Positions 1-12,100 of a stretch of 64,000 nucleotides of DNA are shown here, piece by piece (position 1 is the first letter of the stretch; each line of letters opens with the position of its first letter). The stretch spans positions 62,109,543 through 62,173,542 of the forward strand of contig NC_066314.1 of NCBI RefSeq assembly GCF_022539315.1, written 5' to 3'. This DNA is from Serinus canaria (Eukaryota > Chordata > Aves > Passeriformes > Fringillidae). Both the position numbers and the translations under genes were made by a program. Under the pieces are notes generated by a model. It had not been told where the DNA came from. It did not search any database and saw nothing but the letters and a program-made list of their open reading frames with translations.

Positions 1-2990
1 AAATTATAGCTATCATCAGTTCTGTCTTTACTTAGCTACTTGTGTTACCAACAAAATTTTAAAAAATCATGTAGATCATTATAAGCCAAGTAAAAGCATT
101 TTATTAAAACGTAATTCTTCAGAGAAATTCACCATTGCTTTTCCAAAATATTTGTTTCTTACTGTTCTCCAGAAGTTCATAGTCTGATGACTCTGTAGAA
201 ATATTTAGCAGTATCCTTGTTGAGGCAGAAGATGCCAAAGATGGTTGTATCCTGATGATGTGGGAAGGACCTACAGTGGAGAAGTTCACAAAGGGCTGTA
301 TCCCATGGGAGGTATTCCACATGGAGAAGAGGAAGAGAGTAAGGTGCAGGAAGAGAGTAAGCAGCAGGTGTTAGGAACTGGCTGCAATCCTCATTCCCCA
401 TCCCCCTGTGCTATTTGAGGGAAGGAGGTAGAAAAGTTTGGAGTGAAGTTGAGTCCGGGAAGAAGAAAGGGATCTCATTATGGTTAAATGTCAATAAATT
501 AGATTAATTTCATAAAGTCAAATCTCTTTTGCCTATAATTTGTAAGTGAACAATCTGTCCTCATCTTAGTCCCATCACCTTTCTCAAGATTTTTTTCACT
601 TCCTATTCTGTTTAGGAGGAGGAAGGATAGAGCAGCTTGGTGAGCACCTGGCAACTAACCAGGGTCAACCAGCACAGTCCTTTGTGGGGCCTGAGGAATT
701 AGAGATAAGGACAGTAGTTGAGAGAGGTAATGGGCAAATGTGGACTGAACATTGGTAGAGAACAGACTAAGTGTGGGGAAACTTCCTATTTTGTAATTGT
801 GGAGGGATGAGGGGCAGAATGTGTGTAAATTGTTTGCCTTTGACAGCTTTGTGTTTGTTATTTTGATGTGGGGAATTCTTTTTGTTGATGTAAGTGAAGT
901 CTGTGGTGAATTTCTATTTTAACAATTATCCTTAAGCATATGATTCATAGAGCTGAGGAGTGGAAAAGGGAGCTTAGGCAAATGCTAAGATAGTGATACC
1001 AAGTGGCGTATTTTAGTGAAACTTGGTATGGAGGAACCACTTGGTGTGAATGTTGCTAAACATATTGAGGGGAAGGTTGCCTTTTGTAATGAAAAGAAAA
1101 AGCAAAATTTAAAAAGTCCTATAAGTTTTCCAAATTAATTCAAGCTCTATTAGAAATTAGAGCATCTGTATTGTTCTATTAAGATCTCAGAACAGCAAAG
1201 AATAATGTATTGTTCTTATTCTTACATAGAGCTTGGGGGTTTTGTTTTGATTTCACTTAAAGAAAGCTCCCTGATGCTATAATTTTTCAGAAAAAATTAT
1301 TTATATTCAATTTAAGTTTTGGTTTGATAAGCTGTTAGGCTTTTTTTCCTATGCAAGAGAATGAATAATTTCTTTGAGGGAAAATTTAAAATAGGATCTT
1401 AAGTATAGAGGTGAAAATATGCTTCCACTAGCTCCTGGTAAAGCTGCTTCCTCATAAAATGTACCTGAAAAGTGTAGCTTTGTTAGAAAAATATTTGCAA
1501 CTCCTGGCAGTGGCAGTTTCCTTCCATCATTCCTCAGTTTTCCTGCAAATACCTGGTTGATAAGAATCTAGAGTTCGAGGAGAAGTTATTACTATATGTA
1601 GCAGGAAGCACTATTTTGTGTTGAAGCGTGCATGAGTGATTAATAGGAATTGTGATTTATTTCCTTCTAAAAGAATTATTACTGTAAATGGAATCTGGCT
1701 GTAAATATTTTATTTTAAAAAATAATGATTCATGATTAGGCTTATTTATAAGCATAATTTTTTTGTCTTGCTAAGATTTTTTTGTTGTCTTACCTAGAAT
1801 TCTTATTTTGCCTTGGACTTTTGTCCATGGTTAGTACAGAGAGTGAACCTCTAGTGTTGTAGTACTTGAGATTTCTGAAAGTTGTTTCTAAAGTTTCTTT
1901 TTCTTTGTGTATTATCAGTCAAGATGATGCCAAGTTTGTACTTCTTTCATTAAGACAAATTCACAATGGCACACATGACATTTAATAAAAATCTATGTTA
2001 TGGTGATATAATGACTGAAGAGGTTCAGAATAAATGTTGAGGAAATTAAATGTACTGAAATAGGCAAATTCTGCAAAGCCAAGTAACAACCATTTCTGTA
2101 ATTGCTATTTCTAGCTATTGATTATAACTTATAGTAGCTGACTGACATGTGTTGCTATGGTTTCTTGAAAGCTACATACACTAATTGATATAATCAAATA
2201 GAGAGAAAAATAGAATTTGATCTTTTCAAGACTGTGTTTAAAAGCAGTTAGCTGATTAGATAAATGCAGTTCATTGCTTGTCTTGCCCTTCAGAATAAAG
2301 TCAGAGTATTCAGTGTTTCTGTGTATTAGTGAGTAAGAGAGCCTATAGTTTTTAAATAACTGCCACTGTGTATTAAGCCCTAAATTTCTCTGTGGAATTC
2401 CTAGTACCTTTAAAGAAAAATATAGCAACTTTCAAGATACTTTAAGTCCCACAGTGGCTATGGATTTCTCCATCTGTACTGCTGACTGTTGCACTGAGCA
2501 CTTCCAGATGCGCATTGGTTTTTTTTCTTTAAGGAATTCTTTATTCTTGTGGAAAATCATGGGGAATTCACCCAAACAACAGGAAACTGTGCCACGTACC
2601 TCTGTTGTCAAATCTTGATGGAAATCTCACTTTTAACAAACTGCTATAGTAGATTGTTAGTCTGAGTGGTTGGACTTCACCAGAATGTGTTTGTTGTACC
2701 ACAAAGTAGAAGGTTCATTTCTGCTGCACAGTTTCAGCATAGATTTATATATTTTTCTGTGTGACTTGCTCATCAGTGTATACATGTAGCTGTCAGTGAT
2801 CTAAACTCCACTAACTACTTGGGATGAGAAAAATTTTCTCATGGGGAAATTCTGCATAAATTCCCCTTACTGCAAAACGGAAGGACGGCATTCTCGCACC
2901 TTGTGCTGACGTAGATTGATTTTGGAGGTGAGCTATTGGTCTGGCTTGCTGAACTTTGCTGTTTTATGTTCTTTTTTTATTTACTTTCAG
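1..2990 (+). other. PARPBP: PARPBP intron sequence, no exon recognised
   Basis: AT-rich sequence upstream of the first visible PARPBP exon. I looked for the preceding human segment (the acidic helix around KAIEEVAQDLDLRIKN) and did not find it. Short open frames on both strands (for example 2129-2428 minus) have no recognisable motifs or splice context. No clear repeat beyond homopolymer runs. Confidence 0.6.
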
Positions 2991-3169
2991 CCAAAATTGC
3001 ATTCCATAAATCATGCCACTGCATATTGTGGCAGAGATACTGTAAAGGTCTTGCTAGTTCTTCTGGATGAAGAAGCTGTCAGTCCTCCTACCCAGAACAA
3101 AGCGGATCTGTTGTGCGACAATGAAAGCTTAGATTTGTGTGGCATCACCTCTGTTTTGACACTGTTCAG
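2991..3169 (+). CDS. PARPBP: PARPBP exon (first visible)
   Basis: The acceptor is the pyrimidine-rich ttactttcag ending at 2990, and the donor is gtgagt starting at 3170. The exon is 179 nt, starts in phase 0 (CCA AAA TTG) and ends after two bases of an Arg codon. It encodes the conserved AYCGRDTVK...LLDEEA block and ends in LTLF(R), matching the human order. An ATG-initiated reading that starts at 2916 is only intron running into this exon. Confidence 0.93.
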
Positions 3170-6100
3170 GTGAGTATTTAGAGGTTGCTTTTGTTATGTT
3201 ACTTTGTTTGTGCTTTTTTTAAGCATCTGAGTCTAACAAAGCATTGATGTTATTTACACAGAGCAAATAACCAATGTGCAGTCTGCTGTGAAATTTGGTG
3301 TAAAGGGAAAGCAATTTTAGAATAGCTTTGAGTTCTCAAAAATTTTCTAAGTCTTCATTTGTATTTTCTGTTTTTTCAAGATACTTTTGTAACATGGATT
3401 TTTTGATTTAGTACATTTTTGGGTTGCACAAACTCTATGAAGGACACTCAAAAACCCATTTCTGTGGGCACTGACAAGGAAACTCACCTATCCATGCACT
3501 GAAGAAGCAGTGATGATTGATTTGGCCACAGGTCCGGAGGAGTCATCAGTTTTTGAAAAAACAGGATGCTATGAATTTGGTTGCAAAGAGGATTGGTTAC
3601 AAAGAGGATTCATGAACCAGAACAATAGTGTAGACAGTAACATGATGAAGCTATTTTGAAGCTATGTTTTTTGGCAATTAAAATAGCCATAGAACCATTG
3701 CAAGGCTGGCAGAAATTTTGCACCACAGACAACTAGAAATAAATAAAATGAACCAGCTAAGCAAACCAAATTTTATTTATGAAAAATTGGATAAAATGAG
3801 CTAAATAAATAATGAATTATTATTGAAGAACATGTCCTCATATGCACATTGATCTGCCATGGCCTTAAGTAGAGAATTACTTACAAATGCATAGATTAGT
3901 TCTTAACTCAAGACCAAAAAATTCCCCTGTATATGCCTCATTAATTTTTTTCATTATAGGCATCAAATTTTTTCCTTGATGTATGTAACTACTTAGATAA
4001 TGGCATGTAAGAGAGTGGAAACATTTTGTGTTAAATATGTGGAAAACTATATTGAATGTCAACCAGATGCTATTCAGGAGGGTGTAAATAGAATGGTGGC
4101 TTAGAAGATCATCACTAGCATTACAAATAATAATAATAATAATAATACTGTGTCTGCAGAGCTACAATCTAGGAAACACACTGGAAAATGAGTACCAGAA
4201 ATTTGAACTGTAGGTTTGGTTTCTTTGTGCTCTCTTCAGTTGTCACAGTGCATGTGGCTCCATAGGAAGGTAGAAAATAAGTTAAAGCTTGGAGAGTAAA
4301 GGTATTTGCCTTCCTGTTTGTGAGGAACTTGGTTTGGCAACAGTTTTTATTAATGAATTGCTTTTACATGTTCTAAATACTTATCTCTTTTTAATATAGA
4401 TCTCCTGCACGATCCAGTGGCTCTTCTCCAAAACCTCTTAGACAACGTATTCTGAAATCTATGGATGAAAAAGTAATTAAGGTACTCGGTAGGAATTGCT
4501 ATGCGAATATAGAGGCATTGTAATAATAGTGATAAAATAATATTAGCAGTATTAGAATTCAGCCAGGTATCTGAGATTTTCATCCCATAGCTAAAGAAAT
4601 GTAATTGTGGATTAACCTGTGGAAATTGGCCCAACTAGAGCAGTATTGTAACATTAATAGAAATATCTAAAACTCCAGAAGGGAGAGGCTCTAAACTTAG
4701 GAGTACTTCCTAATGAAGATTTCTTAGTGAAGGTGTACTGAATTAATCTCTCATCATTTACCTATCTGTGTATTTCAGGACCATAGAAATGAACCAAGCT
4801 ATCTGAAAACAGATAAAACTGAACACAGGCACCTAATTTTAGTTCTGATAAAATAGACATTGAAAAAGTGTAATAGTGATGGTTTCATTGCTTTTTTCTT
4901 TTGATGCTTTTTATTTGTACCAATCTGAGGACATTTCTATAACATTTCTTTGTGAACAATAAATAGATGCTAATGTTTGCTTTTATAGGTGAAATGGAAC
5001 TTTACAAGGTAAACAATTGGTATTGTGAGGGACTCTATTCAAAAGAACAAGGTTTCTGAAAATTGCTGTCTTTCAGTGCACTGCATTTTCCTTAAAATTG
5101 GCAAACTTGAATGTTGGGACTATGGATGGAGGCAGAGTTTGTCTTCTGCAGTATTTCAACAGAAAGCTAAATAAAAGTAGTGGCATAGTATTTTTTACAG
5201 ACTTAGTCCTGACAATATGTAAAAACACAAATCTAATTAGCATGTTAGGAAGAGGTGTTCTAAGCCATCAGAACTGGTTCTAGAACAGCACAATGAAAAA
5301 TATCTTTCACTGGACATTAGATAAACTTGAACAATAGTGCATATCTAAGAAGTATAAAGACATCAAAATGAAAAGCACTGTCAGTATTTTCAGCATGCAT
5401 TTTAAATATGCTCCAAGTTCATGCTGTGTCCTTTTTTCTGGAATGGGTCAATGACAAGCATTTTGGACACATGCACTAAGTAGGGTGAAATTTAATTTAA
5501 AACTTATAGGCAAATTATGAAAAAATTGATAAAGGATCTTCTTTATTTTATGTAAACAACATTTAAATTGCAGCTTTAGTCATCAAATAGCAAAAATGTG
5601 TCATGATGTTTGCATAAAATATTGAAATACATCATTCTCTGTATGAAACTTTTCTAATTGGATACACAAACAGTTGTGTTCAATATCAAAGTGCAAAAAT
5701 TATCTAAAAGTAATTACCTGTCACATTTGAGACGTTTGCTGGTTTGGCATGTTTTTGACAGAAACAAGCAAAAATATGAGTCAACTAAAATGCTTATTGC
5801 TGAACAATTAATGACTTTAATAACTAAGATTCACTTCTCTGCCATTCATTTTTGATCTCCTCCCTCTCACATAAAATCCTACTTCTTTCTTAAAATGTTG
5901 ATCTTTTATTTTTTGGCTTTTTTTCTCTCTTCCTCTCTAACAATTTCTCCAGTTTCTTTTGCATGTTTCTACTCCTCCATATTCTAAGTTTGTATTTTTC
6001 TCTTCTTTCTCTTTCTGTATTTTCTTTGTGGCTGCGTACATCTACAAACAAAACTTCAGCTATCAGCAATTCACAGACTGAGTGACCTAAGTGTCCCTTT

Positions 6101-9100
6101 TATCAAAACTGGTATCTTCTGTTAGTTCTACACTATCCTGTGGATGCCTAGCTCTTGATCTTGATGGTAGGTCTGTCTTTCCTTGTGTGTTTCTCTAACA
6201 CTGAAGAAGGTATTGTACATGTTTTATTTTCACTTTGTGGCATTTCTGGAATATTTTTCTCTTACCTGTCTACTCAAGTGTAATTTACTAGGTGTTCATT
6301 TTACTTTTTCATGTGCTACTGTATGTTTTTCTTGGACTTGATAGTTGCAGCTTTAGTCTACATTTCTTCACTGAGATTACTGCTTAAAAGAGTGTTATCC
6401 AAGTGATTAGACACTAGGTGCCATCCTACTGTTTGCATCTCAGTCTGTTCCTTTAAATTGTGGTACATATAAACTGCTTGTTTTAGCTGTCTGAATCCAT
6501 TGATTGGATTTGCTGCTTTGCTCTGTCCTTGCTTATATTCAGCCTACAGTACCGGTCTTTGTTGTTCATTTGTTAATTTTCAGCTGAACCCTTTTAGCTT
6601 TTACACTGTTTCGTATAGCTGAAGGGATTTCCTATAGATATCTGCAGAAATCATTATACTCCTTTCAAACCTTTTTCAGTACCTTTAAATCAACCTCTCC
6701 CCACATCTTAGTAGTACTTTTTATTGAGATAAATGCCCATTACAGTGACTAATTTCATTTCCTTTCACTTGAATCCATGTATTTGTCTAGGATTAGAAAT
6801 AAATTTTGCTCTCTCCTTACTGTACAGCACATAGCACAAAGAATTCCTTCTCCATAGCTATAGATCTCAAGTGCTGTAGTAATTTTTACCACCTTCTTAC
6901 ACTGAGTGTCAGTCTCCATTATTATTCCATGCAAACATATTGAAATGTGTACAGGTTGCTTGTAAAATTCACAGTTACAAATTTTGTTATGCATAGTGTA
7001 TTCAAGTTAGCAATTGATTCTGGAGATACCAGATATATTTTTTTTTAATAAGGGAGTAGCAATATGATGTTTCTTCTCAATATCTGTGATCCTTCAGAGA
7101 AGTTTCTTTGGCCATATGTGTGATGGTAACTTTAGTTCCAAAAGACTGCCCTAAGTGCCTTTTTGCCATGCTGTCTCTGATGGGTGTTAGGTGGTTAGTC
7201 TACAGTATAAGTAAGGATGTCTCATTAGGACTTACTCCATAAAAGTTACCTTTTCCATGATATTTGAGAAGGGAAGAAAAACACAGTAATGGTGATTAGT
7301 TTGGTTGTATGCCAAGCCCCTATATCTAAATGAAGAAATTAATGAAAATTTAGAAAGAAAAAAGAGAAACACCTTAATTAAAAATAAAATTTTAAAGAAG
7401 CGAGAGATAAAAAGTTGTTTTGCCCTCTTTCCTTAAGAGGATCTGAGTTCTCAGCTTCTGTGGAATTATGTGGAGGAATGCAAATTGATAATATTTAGAC
7501 CTAGGGCACATCATCACTATGTATTTTAGTATCTAAAAATAAGGACAGTGGATAAAATAAACAGGTAGCTATGAACTGGAATTGGTGTTCAGAAATAAAA
7601 TAAATCTTGTGGATGTTTCCATTGTGCCAAAACAAATTGTTGGCAACAGTGATGAATGACAAAGAAATATTTTTTGTCTTTCAATCCTCATTAAATACTG
7701 GAAGAAACACAGAAATATCACCTAACTATATTGGCATTTGTTCGGAAGCAAAGCTGTTGCTCTTATTACTTGATGAGAAAGAAGTCTGGGGAACAAGCAT
7801 GTTGCATTGTTTCATTTCCTCTAGCAGAATTAGGTAAGAATAAGAATATGAAACTTGGTTTTTCCTTTGGGAGCCAATTTAGTTTCTAGTTTATCTGTTG
7901 TTTAAGTGAAGTGTCTTCTGGTGAATGGTATTCTGTAGAAGGAGACTTTAATTCGGAAAGGTCTGTGGAACATGTGTTGAGTTATGTCTCTTGTCAGCTG
8001 TCCTTGTTATGTCACTTGTCTGCTTTATTGAAGTACATAAGAAGCTTAATTGGACAGGAGAGAGTTGTTTTATCTGAAAAGAGTTCATCCAGCCTTATGA
8101 CTGCTTTTTTGAATCATATTTCTGTTTATGTGAAATACTAGAAACCCTGTTGTTGACTAGTTATTTTGTAGATTTCAATGGGTTATTAAAGCTCTGCTTA
8201 GTGGTGTGAGAGGGGAATGAACAGGCTGTTACAATAACCTGCTTTGTTTAGGCTGAGGAGGAACTTAGGACAACAAAAACGCTGTATTAGATTTTCATCT
8301 TTGTTCTGCACTGCAAAATATTGAGACTTTCAAGCTGTAGGTGAAATCCTGTTCCTGAACTAATGGGACTAAGTGGAGCTGAGAACTTCAGAAATGAGAA
8401 CTGAAGAATCAAAGTTATTAGGGTGTAAGCATGCAATATATGAGAGTGTAACAGATCTTTTTTGTAAAGTTAAGATTGTTTTGGCCTTTTGATATATTGT
8501 TTTAGAAATCCTGCTGCATTGTTAGCAGACTTACCCTGAAACAGCTGCAAGGACTTTCAGTAGTTTGGTGTGGTTTTTTTCTTAATGTAACCGGAGACAA
8601 CCTTTCCTATATGAGGCACTATTTCCCTCCAGTTGGGAACATAGCTGCAGATCTAGTTTTAAGAAGAATTTGTGGCTTAAGAACTCTAACAAATCTTGGC
8701 ATGCTTGAAGTTCATTGTAATTTTACTGTGTATAGAAATCCTTCCAAGAAAAAAGCAAAAAATCTTGGTCTGCCTTTCTCATGTGACTTTTTCATGTCTC
8801 TATAAAATGACTTAATATCTAGCTTCATGCACTGCTGTTATTTTTCATAGCTTAGTTCCCTAAATGCTGTTACTTGAGAGAATTGTTTTGGCTATTTGTG
8901 ATTCCAGTACAAATAAACTGTGACTTGGAAAACTATTAACAGGAAGTTATCAAGAGTTTTCTTGTATGCCCACTGTAATTGTGAACAGAAGAGTCATAGT
9001 AATAGAGAAAACAATCTTCTTCAGGTAGTAGTCTCATCTATTGTTGCAAGAAATGTTTATTTCCTAAGTGCAATATAATTATGAAGAACACCAAATTGAT

Positions 9101-12100
9101 TGGTAGTTTAGTAGAGCAGAGAAGTGAAGAGAATGAAAAGGTTATATATTCAGCACAAAATCTGAGGAAAGACTTGGTTGATAAAGCACGTTTGTGTAGT
9201 AAATACCATTTTTATTTCTACAAGACCCCTAAATGACTTTGTTTAGTATCCATAGCTGTGAGTTTTGTTTAAAAGCCAATAATGAAATGATTTGGGGTTT
9301 ATGTTCTCAAAACAGTAGCAGGTTATTTTGGGATAGCAAAAGGCTGGTACAATATCGTGCTATTAAAATAAATTGATTGTTTCAGTAAAATGACAGCTTG
9401 CTACTACCTGAGATATCCAGGATATTTTTAAATAACATGCCTTGGTTTGGCAAAGATATAATTTATTATTTTGTTACTTGTCCCTTTGTACTCCTTTCCC
9501 TTTGTACTCCTTTCCCTTTGTACTCCTTTCCCTTTGTACTCCTTTCCCTTTGTACTCCTTTCCCTTTGTACTCCTTTCCCTTTGTACTCCTTTCCCTTTG
9601 TACTCCTTTCCCTTTGTACTCCTTTCCCTTTGTACTCCTTTCCCTTTGTACTCCTTTCCCTTGTACTCCTTTCCCTTTGTACTCCTTTCCCTTTGTACTC
9701 CTTTCCCTTTGTACTCCTTTCCCTTTGTACTCCTTTCCCTTTGTACTCCTTTCCCTTTGTACTCCTTTCCCTTTGTACTCCTTTCCCTTTGTACTCCTTT
9801 CCCTTTGTACTCCTTTCCCTTTGTACTCCTTTCCCTTTGTACTCCTTTCCCTTTGTACTCCTTTCCCTTTGTACTCCTTTCCCTTTGTACTCCTTTCCCT
9901 TTGTACTTCCTTTCCCTTTGTACTCCTTTCCCTTTGTACTCCTTTCCCTTTGTACTCCTTTCCCTTTGTACTCCTTTCCCTTTGTACTCCTTTCCCTTTG
10001 TACTCCTTTCCCTTTGTACTCCTTTCCCTTTGTACTCCTTTCCCTTTGTACTCCTTTCCCTTTGTTCACTTCCTTTTCACTTCCTTTGTCACTCCTTTCC
10101 CTTTTTCACTTTCCCTTTGTACTCCGTTCCCTTTGTTCACTTCCTTTTTCAACTTCCTTTTTCAACTTCCTTTTCAACTCCTTTTTCAACTTCCTTTTCA
10201 ACTTCCTTTTTCAACTTCCTTTGTCAACTCCTTTCCCTTTTTCAACTTCCTTTTTCAACTTCCTTTTTCAACTTCCTTTTCAACTTCCTTTTTCAACTTC
10301 CTTTTTCAACTTCCTTTTTCAACGTCCTTTTTCAACTTCCTTTTTCAACTTCCTTTTTCAACTTCCTTTTCAACTTCCTTTTTCAACTTCCTTTTTCAAC
10401 TTCCTTTTTCAACTTCCTTTTTCAACTTCCTTTTTCAACTTCCTTTTTCAACTTCCTTTTTCAACTTCCTTTTCAACTTCCTTTTTCAACTTCCTTTTTC
10501 AACTTCCTTTTTCAACTTCCTTTTTCAACTTCCTTTTTCAACTTCCCTTGAATATTTTTTTTTCTCAAAGGCCAAGGGTAAGGATGGAGAAAATAAATGT
10601 TCTTTTTATCTCTTTTTCCTTTCCAAATAGTACTCTAGTTGTTTGGCTAGAAAATAAAAACATGTGTTTGTTGTTACTGATGTAGGTTTTCAAATTCTAT
10701 TATGCCATTCCAGTGCATAAAAACCAAATCTCAACATTCTTAGTGACTAAATATTGGCAGTACTGTCTGTATGCAGATGCTGGAAGGAGATCTGGAACAG
10801 ATTATAATCTAACTTTTAGAAATAAATAGAGCATGCACCATTAATATTTCACATAAAAGCGAATGTTTTGTATGGGCATCTTGGACAACTGAAACATTTC
10901 TCTAGATACAGATGTCAAGGTGGGAGAATGTACTGCTTTATCTTCTTATTAGGACTTCTAATTGACCTACCTGTGCTGAAACAGTTGTAAATTCTATCCT
11001 ACTTTCTCCCAGCTGAAGAGTGGTAACAGTGAGCCTTTTTTTCTGAAATGCAGCAGAACTTTCCTTTGTATGGAGATAAGAGCAACATCTGACTTGCTTG
11101 TGAAGAGGAGAAGGAATAGTAAGGCTGAGTTCATTGTGTGCCATTTGTGTGCAGCTACTCAGTTAGCAAACTGATCTCCCAACATTTTTTCTCTCCCAGA
11201 GCTGTGGGTCATTGGAGTGGTGCTCTTAATGCAGTGAATTTTAGGGAATTTAATATAAAAGAACTCTAAGGGCTTTTTTTTTTCTATGAGCTTTTTCAAG
11301 CTGTTGACAGGTTTCATTGTGCACTTCAAGTAAATTTTAGGTTGATCTTTCTTCTTAAAAACATTCCAGTGAAGCTCTACTTTCTAATTCAGTGCTAGAC
11401 TTGGGCTCCTTTTTGCTGCCTTCAGGCTGTTAAAATGTGCTTATTGCTGCTTCAACCAATGTAATGCAGTATAGAACTGTGGTACAGTTCTTTATATTAA
11501 TGAATATATGTTCCTAGACTAGGTGAAAAGTTTGACTGCTTCATCAAGTTGTCTTACACTATATATAAAACCTCTAGATTAGTTCTAGCATCCACAGTCT
11601 GATTTGGTAGAGCTTTGTGTCCTGTTTGCAAATGCCTGACTGGTATGTGATGCAATAGACATATTTCAAGCTTCAGTGAAGTTGAATCACAGATGGGTTT
11701 ATGTTGTGAGTTTTTCAGTGTTTGAGCTTGACTTCTGCCTGTTGACTCCACATATTCTATCCCTGCAAACTGAATTAGTGAAGTGAAAGATGGGAGTAGT
11801 AAAAGAAACACTGTTATTTATAAAAAAATTAGTGCATTTATTGTTAGTTATCAGATGGTAACTATCAGGCTTTCTTGCTCAAATGTTCTTCATGCTGTAT
11901 TTATTATAGATTGATCAGCTTTGCAAAATTGTAGCTTATTTGCCTCTTGCAATATAAATGAGATAAAAAGCTGTTCAAGTTGCATAATTTTTGATGCATG
12001 TAATTTACTGAACAATAATTGAGAATTGAGGAATTTTTAAAGGATTAAGATGGAGTTTTTCAGAAACATATCAAGTACTGGAAAGTATTTTTCAATAATA

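Noticed and set aside
2916..3173. ATG-initiated frame containing the PARPBP exon
   Set aside because: Residues before 2991 are intron; the acceptor at 2981-2990 and the protein match define the exon, so the ATG at 2916 is not a start.
9428..10069. 213-codon Lys/Gly/Glu-rich frame on the minus strand
   Set aside because: It is the reverse reading of the 16-bp minisatellite; openness follows from the repeat lacking stops.
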